A DNA stretch of 64,000 bases from Mantis religiosa (lineage: Eukaryota > Arthropoda > Insecta > Mantodea > Mantidae). The stretch spans positions 460,533,710 to 460,597,709 of the forward strand of contig CM060950.1 of the NCBI GenBank assembly GCA_030765055.1. Reading direction: 5' to 3'. Shown in pieces: positions 34,944-46,639 of the stretch. Below the pieces are notes generated by a model. The model did no database searches. It saw only the letters and a list, made by a program, of their open reading frames with translations, and was not told the DNA's origin. How positions within the stretch are numbered: the stretch's first letter is position 1; every line of letters begins with the position of its first letter. A program made the translations under genes and the position numbers.

Positions 34944-34973
<30 letters not shown>
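34120..34973 (+). mobile_element. jockey-like LINE, 5'-truncated, with TSD
   Basis: Reading from 34150: WRISLNTNKTEVKIFSL, PVKYLGVLLDTRLTWNAHI, SLLLYTSLVRPIFTYAAPVW, NLRRLQVLQNRVLRTVTNA, ending at the stop of 34779. This is the RT thumb and C-terminus of a jockey-clade LINE without RNase H. About 150 bp of 3' UTR and a poly(A) of about 30 follow. The 11-mer AATGATTATCG occurs at 34109-34119 and 34974-34984 as the target duplication. It sits about 25 bp beyond the hAT terminus. The frame 34273-34779 (168 codons) is intact. Confidence 0.9.
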
Positions 34974-34977
<4 letters not shown>

Positions 34978-34984
34978 ATTATCG

Positions 34985-35665
34985 CACAATCTGAACCTTA
35001 AAACATTGAACTGGAGAGCAGTTCGCTTACGTAGCTAAGTTCATATGCACACAAAACAAAATGATTCAAATTAGATGCTTTCTACGAAATAAGCTGAAAC
35101 AATAGTGACGTTTCAACGATTTGTGAATATAGTTTCTATTTTAATGATGCCATATTTGTATACTGTCTGTAATGAACTTTAAACCAATTTTTGCTTCTTA
35201 AAGTACTTAATAAATACGGAAGATATGAATGTGTAGTTATGAAGCATTTTTACACCATAAATTTAATGAACTAGTGCTGTGGATTGCGCGCAGAAATTTG
35301 CAGCAACAATATCGCTTCTTTCAAGCAGAAATTTGCTACCATCATTGGTTCTCCTATATTTGAATCCAAGATATTTCAGATTATGCATAGAAGATACAGA
35401 ATCCGTATAGTCCATTCCCCCCCCCCCCCATTAAATTGGTCAGCCCTCATTAAATTGGTGATGAGTGTCACAAATTTATCTGCACAGAACATGTAAGGGC
35501 AAAAGTATTGTACAATGAGTGTTCATCATTTCAAGTGGAGAATGTGTAGAAGTTTATTTATAAGAGGAATTTTTATAAAGTGATAATGCATATAGTGGGG
35601 GAGAGGAGCCGAATATCGTATAGTTTTCTTTAAAGTGGCTTAAATAATATTTTATTTTGCCATTA
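34985..35665. other. Unassigned sequence
   Basis: Contains a short C-run at 35419-35429. No gene or family recognised. Confidence 0.4.
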
Positions 35666-35669
35666 TATG

Positions 35670-36621
35670 TCAAGAAACCACATTAGCTGCTTCAATCCGG
35701 TTTCTTAATTCAGGGAGTTCAGCTGGTAGCAGAGGCACGTACACACGATCCTTGATGAAGCCCCAAAGGTAAAAATCGCATGGTGTTAGGTCAGGAGAAC
35801 GTGGAGGCCAAGCATAGCAAGCCCTATCATTGGGGCTCTTGCGGTCTATCCAGTGCTCAGGTACAGTGACGTTCAACCAATCGCGTACTTCGTTATGCCA
35901 GTGAGGTGGCGTACTATCTTGCTGGAAAATGAAGTTCTCTGGCTCATTTTCTTCCAACTGAGGGAAGAGCCATTGCTCTAGTGTATCAAGGTAAGAAGTG
36001 CCAGTTACAGTAGGTTCACCAAAAAGAAAGGCCCATAAACTTTTCGCCGGGATATGGCACAAAAAAACATTCACTTTAGGGGAATGTCGTTGCATATGTA
36101 CCATCTCATGAGGATTTTCTGAGCTCCAGATGCGCACATTATGAGTGTTAACTTGTCCACTAAGGTGAACGGTCTATTCATCACTGAAGACAACACGATC
36201 CATAAAATCGTCATCATCATGAAACAGCATGTCGTTTGCGAAGTTGGCACGTAATCCGTGGTCTGTCGGCTTTGGAGCCTGTAATAAGTATAAACGGTAA
36301 GGACGTAGCCGTAAGCGTTTTCTTACAACTTTCCAAGCAGTCGACACAGGAACTTGTAATTCACGACTAGCCTTCCGGACTGATTTCTTTGGGCTACGAG
36401 TGAACGACTCTCTCACTCGCTCAACAGTCTCTTCACTTACTCTTGGTCGTCCCGTGCTCTTCCCTTTACAGAGGCAGCCGGTATCTTCAAACTTATGATA
36501 CCATCAACGAATGTTATCATTAGAAGGATCACAACCGAAGTTAAGCACGTTGCACAGTAAATACAGATTTGGTCTTTGCAAACTGCAAAACCCAAAACGC
36601 TTTCTGTTTACTAGTCGCCAT
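35670..36621 (-). pseudogene. Tc1/mariner (IS630 group) transposase, broken
   Basis: Starts MATSKQKAFWVLQFAKTKSV at 36621. It is frameshifted, with stops in the HTH near 36500, then continues GRPRVSEETVERVRESFTRS, VSTAWKVVRKRLRL and DFMDRVVFSDE (first catalytic Asp, about 36175). A stop or gap follows, then RIWSSENPHEM, SPKVNVFLCHIPAK, FIFQQDSTPPHW (second Asp) and WPPRSPDLTPCDFYLWGFIKDRVY (third). It stops at IEAANVV, so the last 30 or so residues of the family are missing. Related insect elements have the same motif order. Confidence 0.85.
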
Positions 36622-36805
36622 CTTTGCTACTACCGCTATCTAGCGGATTGCGGCAGAAACATTGCACGCACATGCGCACTGGTGCAAACAAACAAAACTG
36701 TTTGAGTTGTTTTTCAGTTGACAGATCATTTATAACTGTAAGTTGAGTGTAATACATATTATAAAGAGCTAAAACTCCGATATTCATTTATATACACCCT
36801 GTATA
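36622..36805 (-). repeat. 5' end of the Tc1-like element, with TIR
   Basis: The sequence upstream of the transposase start ends in ATACACCCTGTATA (36792-36805), a word common at Tc1-type termini. I do not find its partner downstream of 35670, so that end appears deleted. Confidence 0.55.
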
Positions 36806-36809
36806 ATGT

Positions 36810-37232
36810 TTTTTCTAGAGGTGATACCATGCGAGGGTTAAATTCGAAATTTTATATTTAACGATTTCTTTAATTATACACGCGTGCAGAGCTTTTCCTA
36901 AAATGCTGACCTGTAAAGTGTATTCCCAGTGAAATATCACTACCGAATCTTTGGGTAAAATGTAAGTGGCAGAGCACCGGGTAGCGTTGCCACGACGACA
37001 TGGGTTAAGAAGCACTTTCCCCACGTAAACAATTTGTTGACTCAAGTTGGTCCAGACGTTATCTTAATGGTAAAATCTTACATCTGCTGCAGCTGTTTCG
37101 TGCTTTCTGGACTGGAACGTCTATTTTACCTCTTACACAGATAAGGTCCAGCAAAAGTTTTATAATTGTCTGTGTAGGTTAAACCGCAGTGAAGTGATGC
37201 AGATATACTTGAAGGCTTAGAAGAAAAGACGT
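36810..37232. other. Unassigned sequence
   Basis: No feature recognised. Confidence 0.4.
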
Positions 37233-37236
37233 GATT

Positions 37237-37400
37237 GGCCCCGTAGCTCAGTCGGTAGAGTACGTGCTAGGGGTCCCGGGTTCGATTCCCGGCGGTGGGG
37301 CTGTGGGTTTTTCTCCGACCAAGATAATTCCTCAAACTTCACAGAGTCTGGAAGTATGAATGTGAGTGAGAATGTGTGTGATCTAATGATTAAAACCCAA
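37237..37400 (+). repeat. tRNA-derived SINE-C
   Basis: Perfect box A TAGCTCAGTCGG (37244-37255) and box B GGTTCGATTCC (37279-37289), only about 35 bp apart, which is shorter than in a tRNA. The anticodon arm is therefore deleted and this is not a tRNA gene. It is followed by GTGGGTTTTTCTCCGACCAAG and a unique-looking body. The 3' end is uncertain. Confidence 0.65.
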
Positions 37401-37429
37401 CAAATACGAGTTAACACCTTCGGAGATGA

Positions 37430-37840
37430 TATCGAAGTGAGAGAAGGTTATTTCCAGCAAGATGGAGCAACGTGCCATACATTTAATGACACCCTGGAAC
37501 TTGTATCCAGTTTCTTTGATAATCGAATAATCTCAAAAGGTCTGTGACGCCCCATATCCCCAGAGCTAACCTCACCCGATTTTTTCTTGTGGGGTATCTC
37601 AAAAATAGAGTATACAAGAATAGGCCACGGACAATTGATGTTCTCAAGGAATCCATTCGAAGCGAAATAAGTAACATTGGCAAGGATACTCTCCGTAAAA
37701 CTTGAGAGAATATGGTGAGACGTGTGCAAACATGTACAGATGCTGGAGGACACTTCCGACATTTTCTTGAGACGACTGCAAACATGTATAGATGCTGGTG
37801 GAGGACACTTCCGACATTTTCTCTGAGATGTAAATAGTGT
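37430..37840 (+). pseudogene. Tc1/mariner transposase C-terminal fragment
   Basis: Reading GYFQQDGATCHTFNDTLELV (second catalytic Asp), then after a stop RPISPELTSPDFFLWG (third) and NRPRTIDVLKESIRSEI in shifted frames. Same broad group as the transposase at 63.4-64.0 kb. A 52-bp segment is duplicated in tandem at its end (37725-37776 and 37777-37830, TGCAAACATGTA, ACACTTCCGACATTTTC). Confidence 0.78.
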
Positions 37841-38059
37841 AATGTATTCCCCCATTTGTGTATTATATTCTCCCAAAGTTGCACGTGTGTCCTGTTATTG
37901 GTTCAAAAAGTTATGACGTATTGAAATGGTGCAGTTTTATATGGATCTCACTATATTTTCATGACAAATGTATTTCTAGAATTTTCTATCAATATCCTTA
38001 GAAGTTCTGTTCATTCTGGATAGGTCTTGTATAAGTGATATACTGTAAGAGACTGTATG

Positions 38060-38820
38060 TCATGATGGTTTAAAGCGAACAAATTATCTGTGAATCTAGA
38101 CAAAACAAAAGTGATCAAATTTATAACCTGTCGTACGTCACATACTAAAATAGAAATCGGGATTAATGATATGTTATTAGAAGAAATTGACAGCATAAAA
38201 TTTCTGCGCCTTCAAGTAGACAGATGTTTAGATTGGAAAGCTCACATAAATTATATCTTACCTAAACTCAGCTCTGCCTGTTATGCTATCCAAGAGCTGG
38301 TTAATGTGAGTTCTATTGACACACTTAAATTAATATATTATGCATACCTTAACTCTATTAAGGAATATGGAATATTCTTTTGGGGCAACTCGGTAGAAAG
38401 TAAAAAAAAAAAAAATATTTCTTATGCAAAAGAGGGTTATAAGAATCATTACTAACACCCACAACAGATGCTCCTGTAAAGATATTTTTACAAGATTGAA
38501 GATATTAACGCTTCCTTGCATGTATACATTCTCGATCCTAAAATTCTTTGTATGCAGTCGTGCCTTATTTGGAACAAATAATGTAATTCACAAAATAAAC
38601 ACTAGACAAAAGTATAATATCCATTATCCCAGTGCTAAACTTTCTTGCTTCCAGAAAGGTGTGCATTATGAAACTATCAAAATATTTGGCGCACTTCCTA
38701 ATGTTCTTAAAAAAAGTTGATAATTACGGTACTTTTAAAAAAGCTGTTAGAGAGTACCTTTGCTCAAAATTTTTTTATTCTGTACAAGATTATCTGAATG
38801 ACAAATTATCCTGATAATGC
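38060..38820 (+). pseudogene. jockey-like LINE 3' end
   Basis: Reading NLDKTKVIKF, DSIKFLRLQVDRCLDWKAHI, LKLIYYAYLNSIKEYGIFFWGNS. An A-run frameshift at 38402 follows, then LMQKRVIRIITNTHNRCSC, LKILTLPCMYTF, HKINTRQKYNIHYPSA, GALPNVLKK and FKKAVREYLCSKFFYSVQDYL. Order and motifs match the LINE at 7.47 kb. 5'-truncated, with at least three frameshifts. Confidence 0.82.
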
Positions 38821-40310
38821 TTCTGTAGCTCTATAAGTAGTATCTAACCATTCCAATGACAAATCATTACTTATAAATATTTGATGCAAGTTGAAAGTTT
38901 ATTTTTAATGTATATGTATTTAATAAATAACAAGAATGGTATCCGTTGCAAAGAGGTTGAGACGTACTGCCATAAGCCAAGTGAAAGCTGGTTTAAAAAG
39001 TGTTTCATTTTGTATCATATATAATTATCCCTGCTTTGTTTTCCACAATGTTCATATTGCCTGTATACTATAATATGTGTCTTATGTTAACTTTTGTACA
39101 TATATATGCTATTAAACTTTATACCTCTGGACATGTTGAGTGTTCACAGCTTTTTCTGGCTACAAGTGAACCTACTGAACGCAAATCAATCCAATCCAAT
39201 CTATAACATCTTATTTCTCAGAAAATATAGATCTTGTTTAAAAACACTTTATTTCACTCCTTTTATTGGTGGATTTAACAATTTCTGAAAAATTCCTTGT
39301 TACTGGTCTGAGTTTTCCAGGACAAACCCTTATTTTAAAATATGAAATCGTTATTCGCCCCCCCCCCCCCAATCTCTCTCTATTTTTCGACCATGCAAAG
39401 AGAAGAATTTCAAAAGCATCACGTAGTGACCGACCAGATTTTAAATTATTTTTTTATTAAGATATCTTAGGTGAGAAGCTACTGCTATCTTCACAATGCT
39501 ATTTCCATGCTTTTTGCGTGCACATTACTAAACATGAAAATTTTCAGGCATGTTCTTAAAACATTTATCTTTAATAATACCTATTATTATTTGTAAATGT
39601 TGTACTGGTAATTGGCTATAATTTTTTAGTTTTTGTAAGAAAAAAAGCACTGAAATTTCAGAAAAAAAATTTTAAACAATTATTATGAATCTCTGAGAAA
39701 AATCCCTTCTGATTATTATTCTTATGAGTCTGCTTAATACACACAAAACGTTCATATGTTTTGGTTTTAGTTTTTTTAAAAAAAAAACTGTACTGGAACC
39801 TGAAAAAATGTGAAACTGAGAAAAACAGCTTTAAAGTTTATATATTGATTACTGACTTCTCACATGAGTCAGAGCATTCCTGCTGCATAGTCTTGACCCT
39901 CTGTATTCTCGCTTGTTCTTTTCAAGTTCCTCTTCATTTGTCTTGCCTTATTGACCAGTTCTTCAGCCATTTTATCTGCTTTCGGGACTCGCAGCTCATC
40001 AATTTCTGTATATGACTTCTATCATGTATTGTGTGAACTGGTTTCATTGTCTATTGCACCTATATTTATATTTTCTACATTTTTTTCCATGTTTAGTAAA
40101 ACGATTGCCTATAAGCTTTCTCTTTCGAAATGCTTTTGGCCTACACATATCATATATTCACCAATAAATAGTACAAAATATTATTCAAAACAAATAACTG
40201 TTCATATCCATAGCCGAAGACAAAAGAAGAACTACCATCATTGGAGATTACAGTGGTACCAACAGAAAGCTTGAAAGATCCCTTAAAGTACGCGCATGTT
40301 TTCTTGAGCG
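38821..40310. other. Unassigned AT-rich sequence
   Basis: May include LINE 3' UTR up to about 39210 (a short AATCC-type tail at 39186-39199). C-run at 39357-39370. Nothing else recognised. Confidence 0.4.
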
Positions 40311-40316
40311 CTAGAT

Positions 40317-40565
40317 TTACGGTGTTGTGCGGGCAGATGGGAAGAAGCGACAGCTAACGCTCTTTTGTTTCTGCAGTGTGGTCAACCTTGGAAAACACAG
40401 CTCAGCAAAATAGCGTGTAAGATAAGCGAAGATATCACAAGTAACGTTGCATCCTCTGAAAACATTCCTTAGTTTTGCCCACGCCAGCTCAATTGCATTC
40501 AGATCACAGTAATACGGAGGTAGACAAATAATAATGTGTCCCCTTTCGAGAGCCATAACATCCAC
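40317..40565 (-). pseudogene. Tc1-like DDE transposase C-terminal fragment
   Basis: Minus strand: ALERGHIIICLPPYYCDLNAIELAWAKLRNV. The LPPYxCDLNxIExxWA motif is the third catalytic block (Glu in IEL) of an IS630/Tc1-type transposase. It runs 82 codons to a stop and is cut off upstream by a LINE fragment at 40566. Confidence 0.8.
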
Positions 40566-41030
40566 AAATGATCATACAAATATAAATCATTTTCAACTAA
40601 ATGTTAACCACCACACTCGTAACAAGGATAAACTGACAATTCGAGCGCAACAAACGAGCCTTTATGAAGGAAGCTTTAACTACAAAGGGATAATGTTACA
40701 TAATAAACTTCCAAATTCATTTAAACAAGCTGCATCATTAAAACACTTAAAGAATAAGGTTAAGACATCTTTGCATGCACACTGTTTTTATACGGTTAAT
40801 GAATTTTTAGAACTATAACCATGTAAATGAGCACTGGGAGCATAGTACATTCATAAACCTGTAATACTTATGACATGTATTGTAGTAAATTAGTCTATGC
40901 AAATACCACATGAAACCATAGAAAAGCTGCTTGCTATGTATATTGTATGTAATCAATTTTACTTTATGTATATACTGTATCAATACATTTTGATGTGTCT
41001 CATAACATGTATATGTTGCCAAGGAGGAAC
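40566..41030 (+). pseudogene. LINE 3' end fragment
   Basis: Reading HHTRNKDKLTIRAQQTSLYE, SFNYKGIMLHNKLPNSFKQA, LKNKVKTSLHAHCFYTVNEFL to the stop at 40818, then about 210 bp of 3' UTR. Same C-terminal motif series as the other jockey-like ends but only the last 84 codons. It abuts the Tc1 fragment directly. Confidence 0.8.
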
Positions 41031-41475
41031 TAAAATTCTAATTCTATCATGTTAGCTAATTATCCTCGAAATTGATCAAAACGAAATATGACGGATATAA
41101 TAAAGGTTAGAGTATCACTAGATGTCAGTGTATAGCATATTTCAAATTTCAAAGTTGTCATCTATGTTTACAGAGTTAAACGAAACTTACCGAATGAGGA
41201 CTTGGAACCCCATCGCTCTTCTTATCGCGCCATTACTGTACAAAAGCAAGGCTTAGTTCAGAATTATCTGTTCAGCATTACAGAAGTTATGATCGATTTT
41301 CTGAAAGCTTACAAAAAGGGGCGTGGCAAAAACTTAACACCCACTAATATATTAATATATTTAGCAAATTAGGTATGAAATATTTCTCCAATGAACTTTT
41401 TAACTATATATTTGTAATCAGGGATGACATAATAAAAAAAGTAAATTTTAACGCCAAGTGCAGTAACTTCTCACT
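41031..41475. other. Unassigned sequence
   Basis: No feature recognised. Confidence 0.4.
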
Positions 41476-41479
41476 TTAA

Positions 41480-43504
41480 AACTAGAGGGACCGCACCCGT
41501 CATTTTGACGAATTCACTGCTTTAGAAGACTTATTTCTTGTTTTTTTTTTCTACACTTCCCATGTTCTACGGCTTTTAATAAATACTTATGACAAACACG
41601 TCCACAGAGAACTAAGCATTTTGGACCTTTCTAAAAACTGGTACAAACAACTCCTACTAGAAGGACCGCCATCCGTCATTTTGAGGAGTACGGAAGTGTG
41701 AACAAGCCTTCGGATCTGTCCACATCTGTTGCTATTTTCCTTCTTGATTGGTTTATGGCACTCTGCAGATCCTTTGTCGATGAGTAAGAAAGCTTTATTG
41801 CCCAAGTGGCGCAATTCGTGCTAAAGTCTGTCTACTCAACGCAAGTGCACGGCGGCCGCTTTCTTTGAGGAACCCTCATAATCGTTTTACAACATTGACC
41901 CTCCTCCTGACGGTCCTCTCTACAAGGTTGCAATATTTTAACATCACCGTCTTGCACCTAATGAAACAGAACAACTGGAAGTTGGAAATTTGGCAACTGA
42001 AACTCCACGCGGAGTAGACGTGCAACTGTCATTTTCAGAAAATCGGGGTTGCTATTGGTCCTCAACGACAGTGTTCCATTTCTGAAGTGTGGAGATAGAT
42101 TTATGACGGTCATTAGTGGGCGGGCGGCTCAGGTTCCTTTGACTCGGAACTGCACATGCGTTAAGTAAACGGACTTTACCACTTATGTATTTATGAGGTG
42201 TTGGAGCAAAAAACTTTCCGTTGAAGTTGTTATGTTCGAATACCTGGGGACCACCACTTTTCAGGAACACAATGAGCAGAAACAAATTCGCTGAAATTTT
42301 GTGGTTTATGCGATTTGATGACAAGGACACGCGTTCTCAAAGACTAAGTACAGATCGCTTTGCAGCTGCTACTCCTGTCTGGAATCCTTTTATTGCCAAT
42401 TCCTTGCAGTGTTACATTCCAAGTAAAAATATCACTGTGGATGAGCAAATGTTTCCTTGCAAGGCTAGATGCTCTTTCATTCAATATATGAGCAATAAAC
42501 CGGACAAATTTGGAATAAAGATTTGGCTTGTAGTTGATGCAAATTCAGAGTACCTGTTGAATGGTTTTCCTCACCTGGGCAAAGACGATCAGCGCCCGTT
42601 AGGTGTTCCTCTTGCAGAGCATGTTGTAATGCGTCTTATACCACCCTTTGTTTTTTGCAGGAAGAAGTATTACATGTGACAATTTTTCCACAACCAAATA
42701 CCTTGCAGAAAGTTTGAAGAGTGTGGGCACAGTAAAGAAATGTAGAAGGGGAATCCCTCAATCAGCACAAAACTGCTGCAGCATCTTTGCACACAACTGT
42801 ACTTTATAAGTCAGTGACATAACTCTGAAATGCTATCAGGGGAAAAAGAGCAAAAATGTGCTTCTTTTGAGTTCAATGCATGACACAGTTACTATAAATA
42901 AACAACATCCTAAAAAGCTACCAGAATCAGTAGCTACTGCAATAACACCCAGTACGGCGTTGACGTCGTCGATCAAAAGATAGCCACTGCATGTTTTTTC
43001 AATGTGTTGGCCTTGGCAGGTTTTAATGCATGGGTACTCTATAATGAACTAACAGGTGAAAAAGTAAGCACACGTCAGTTCATATACAACTTAGCAGCAA
43101 GTATGTTTGTGGTCCATTATTTAGGCAACGCTAAATACACGTGTGTTAGGTGCTACGATGCTGCAGTTCGCTTTGAATAAGCGACATCAGGTTTATAAGT
43201 GATTTTTTTTTCTACTATATAATGTGGTATTCAAAATTTTATGTTGAAAAACGTGTGTTTGCTAAGGGAAGTTGTCCATTATCGCATATATTTGGATTAA
43301 TTTTTAGGCTTAAAATGTTCATTTTACCATGTAATTCTTCAGATAAAAGTAAAATTACATACTGGTAAAGTGTGTAAATAATATTAAATAAACTGGTATG
43401 CATTCAAGTTTGATTACTATTTTAAAAAGCGCAAATAAAACTGCACCCGTCAAATTGACGGGCTGGTCGTTGTCGGTAGACCATACTCGCCGGTCCTTCT
43501 AGTG
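41480..43504 (+). mobile_element. piggyBac-type transposon with TTAA ends
   Basis: Bounded by TTAA at 41476-41479 and 43505-43508. Left end AACTAGAGGGACCG and inverted right end CACTAGAAGGACCG match at 12 of 14. A subterminal word CCCGTCA(A/T)(A/T)TTGACG occurs near both ends (41496-41510 and 43446-43462) and a related CTAGAAGGACCGCCATCCGT is at 41657-41676. The element is 2.0 kb, near the normal size, with a degraded transposase. Confidence 0.85.
41840..43180 (+). pseudogene. piggyBac transposase pseudogene
   Basis: The longest open part is 42221-42679 (152 codons): LLCSNTWGPPLFRNTMSRNKF, VDEQMFPCKARCSFIQYM, SNKPDKFGIKIWLVVDANSE and GVPLAEHVVMRL, the DDE_Tnp_1_7 core with the DEQ acidic motif. 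After a shift: CDNFFTTKYLAESLKSVGTV. Farther on YGVDVVDQKIA, AWVLYNELTG and RQFIYNLAASM. The N-terminal part is readable only in pieces (RFYNIDPPPDGP, LAPNETEQLEV). Many stops and shifts make it inactive. The C-terminal Cys-rich domain is mostly missing. Confidence 0.87.
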
Positions 43505-43509
43505 TTAAC

Positions 43510-44305
43510 GAAATGGTATTTTAATAAGAATGCTTAAAGTTATTTTTGGAAAAGCGTGAAGAGTATTTTATACTGTAGTGACTTTACCTGTACAGTTCTC
43601 TGTATATGTAAAACGCGTTGCAATACAGAAGTAAGCGAAATCTCAAAGGTAGGTTAAAGGGAATGGTGCGTGCAGCTTGTAAATCTGCTCACGGTTCTAG
43701 GCGTCTCGCAGTTTATAGCCGTCTTGAGGAGGAACGAGGTAAAACAAACAATGGAACACATTATGTATAACAGCGTTGCCACGTTGCAACCTCAATTATT
43801 GAATCTCTTCTTCCTCACACCAGTCTCTGCCATACACATTTTGAAAACAAAAATGTACCAAGATTTCCACCAAATATACATGTTTTGAGGTCCTCTGAAG
43901 TGCATGATATAAGTATAGTGTTAAATAACAAATTGGTCCTTAAATATACCATCGTTTAAGGACGCCACATGAAGAAAACGTTGACCACAAACCCACCCTT
44001 TACAAAAATTTCTTTAGAAGTGTTTGATTTTTCAAAAATGATATAAAAACATAACTAAATTACCAGTGGCGTGGCGTGGGTGATTCATAAGTTTTGCCGG
44101 TTGCCTAGGACTTTTTTTTAATTTATTCAATGATCGATCAGCAGATCCTTGTTAACTAATTGAATCTTTATGAATTATATAATAACATGTAAGGAAAACC
44201 AAGTTGGCTCCTATTATCTACTTAACACTGTGAAACGAGAGAGAAAAAACTGTTAAAAAACAAGTAATCAAAGAGATAAGAACAGTCATTGTGAAAAAAA
44301 TATTC
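43510..44305. other. Unassigned sequence
   Basis: No feature recognised apart from a forward frame of 72 codons (43670-43888) without motifs. Confidence 0.4.
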
Positions 44306-44309
44306 ATAG

Positions 44310-45185
44310 TTTTTTTTTTTTTTTTTTTTTTTCATTCAGAGTCACTAAGGAGGAGATCCTTTGGGAGTCGTCTCTTCAGGCGTGTGGGCTGGCGAGTTCG
44401 TACGCCGATGTCGTACATCACAGCTCCTGGAACATCTGGCAGGTTTTAGAAGAAGCGAGAGGCGATCTGACGTATGAACTGGTGAAGAGGAAGGAGACCA
44501 AGTTCTTTATGCAATTGTTGATTTCCTACGTACCAAATTTGCAGGACCTGTAGCCTTCGGAGATGAGTGTTGCTAGCCGAACCCCATACCTGGGAAGCAT
44601 ATGTGATAAGTGGCCGGACAAGAGTTTTGTAGAGAAGCAGAGAGCATTCACTCCCAAGAGGAGTGTGTCTGTGAAGTAGTGGGCCGAGTTTTGAAAGTCG
44701 TCCTGATGCCAACGAGATAAGTCGATCAATATGGTCTCGGCAAGTAAGTTTAGTGTCCAACATTACTCCAAGGTCTTTGATGGAGGTGGTGGAAGATAGC
44801 CAGGGAATTGATTCAAGCTTAATATGCAATTCGGGAGAGTTGGAGTTGCGACGTAAGCTAAAAATCTTAGCTACGGTCTTTTGTGTTAAGACGTATGCGC
44901 CAAGTATCGAACCATTCAACGAGGCAGTTAAGAGAGGTTTGTAGCGTCTGAATAGTTGTAGGAAGATCTGTGCCGGAATGATATAAAACAGTATCATCAG
45001 CAGGTAGGGGTCAAGTCAGGAAGATCACAGGTATAGATACTAAATAAGATTGGGGCCAATATGGATCCCTGAGGAACTCCTGCTGTAATATGGCGCTGAG
45101 AGGACTCCGTACCACAAATGCTCCTAGGACTTAATCTGGGGCGTGGCCGTCGCGAATTCCTCTGGTTAATATTATACCAGGTCAG
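44310..45185 (-). pseudogene. jockey-like LINE 3' half, minus strand
   Basis: Starts at the 5'-truncated end near 45185 and reads TAGVPQGSILAPILFSIYTCDL (RT motif with GVPQGS). Near a DD motif it shifts frame, then TSIKDLGVMLDTKLTCRDHI, SLLLYKTLVRPLITYASQVW, HLRRLQVLQIW and NQQLHKELGLLPLHQFI. Ends in a T-run at 44311-44331 (poly(A) on this strand). Related to, but clearly diverged from, the LINE at 34.1 kb. Confidence 0.87.
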
Positions 45186-45189
45186 TCAG

Positions 45190-45745
45190 TTGCCCCTTAT
45201 TCTCGAGTTTTATGCAATCCGCAATTTATACTCCAACATGAAAACATCGACCCCATTTCTAGGTACTACCCGCGTATTTAACATGAATGTTAAAACACTC
45301 AATGAAATTAGTACTAATACAGATGTTATCGTATCGCTTGTAGTATATTCGTAATTAGACAGTTGACGCTTGCACGTATACAAACGTTCATTGGAACCAG
45401 CGAATACTATATGTTAGATGGAATGTTCTCATCACACGTTAATAAGTAGAACGAGCGCAGAGCTACGATGTCATGTGTCTGTTCTGACGGTGTTTCGAAT
45501 CCCCTGTATAGGTATGCTAATTTTTTTTCGTGTAATACTCACAATCTGCAATTATTATTCTTAAAACTTTTATTATTTTCGGAAATTTATTGCTCTTCCA
45601 CACTGGCCGTGTGTAGGCTAAAGTATGGAACTCCCGACTCTTCACAAAATTCCTAGATTTCATTTATTGCCTTCTGCAATCCTACTACCGTTATAGATCC
45701 TACCATTAAGGATCTTGAGGGGAAAAGAGAATGTGAACTGGATTA
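45190..45745. other. Unassigned sequence
   Basis: No feature recognised. Confidence 0.4.
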
Positions 45746-45747
45746 GA

Positions 45748-46633
45748 CGAGGGCTGTTCAGCAAAGAATGATCATAATTTTTTTACGGTCATAATTTTTC
45801 GCACTAAAATTCAATCTTATTATATTCTGTTAGCTTAATGTGAAACAAACATGCCGTAGTAGTTTCATTGTTGGTACTCCTGGTTCCTGCCTGTGAGAAC
45901 CAGGCAAGTTCAGACATGTTCAGTATCGCCAACCGTTGCAATGGTGGTAGCATGCAGTTAAATTTGATGTTAGAGGAAGATCCGGACTGCTGATGAAACT
46001 TGGTTACTTCAGAGCAAACAGCAAAGCTCTGTGTGGAAATCTCCTTCATCACCAACCCCCAAAAAAGCAAAAGTGGTTGCTTCTGCTGGGAAAGCTATGG
46101 TCTTCTCATTCTTTGATATTCATGGAATGGTTTATCAGCATGTTGTACCTGCACACACATCAGTAACTGGACAATACTACAGGGATGTCCTGAAAACACT
46201 GCAAGTCCATATCAGGCACAAAAGACCACATTTCTGTGAAGTAGGCTGGATGCTGCACCACGATAATGCGCGGCTGCATATTGCCAATGTTGTTGCTGAA
46301 TATCTTGCAAAAATTCACGTGAAGTACATACCTAACCCTCCCTATAGTCCGGATTTAGCCCCTTGTGACCTTTTTCTATTCCCTAACTAGAAGAAACGCC
46401 TTCGTGGGAGGCATTATCCATCATCAGAAGCAATGGTGAAGGCTGCGGAGTCGATTTTGAAGGATCTCTCAAAAAATGGTTTCCAGCATGTCTTTGAAAA
46501 CCGGCAGAAACGCTGGGACAAGTGCATCGCATTCAGGGGAGACTATTTTGAGAAGGACCATCAAAATTATGAGGATGAGTAAAGGTACGTTGTCAAAAAA
46601 GAATTGTGATCCTTCTTTATTGAACAACCCTCG
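45748..46633 (+). mobile_element. mariner, internally deleted (886 bp)
   Basis: TIRs: left CGAGGGCTGTTCAGCAAAGAATGATCA, right (inverted) CGAGGGTTGTTCAATAAAGAAGGATCA, with three to four mismatches. TAGA lies on both flanks, compatible with a TA duplication. The transposase lacks its N-terminal HTH: coding resumes near 45975 with TADETWLL. Confidence 0.82.
45975..46581 (+). pseudogene. mariner DD34D transposase, C-terminal two thirds
   Basis: TADETW (first Asp) joins to QSKQQSSVWKSPSSPTPKKAK, LHHDNARLHIAN (second Asp) and YSPDLAPCDLFLFP (third), 34 residues apart. A stop at 46388 interrupts, then the frame goes on to GFQHVFENRQKRWDKCIAF and ends at 46581. The N-terminal third is absent, so it cannot bind TIRs as it stands. 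Confidence 0.87.
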
Positions 46634-46639
46634 TAGATC

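Noticed and set aside
37237..37310. Functional tRNA gene
   Set aside because: Box A and B are perfect but too close (about 35 bp); the anticodon arm is missing and a SINE-like body follows.
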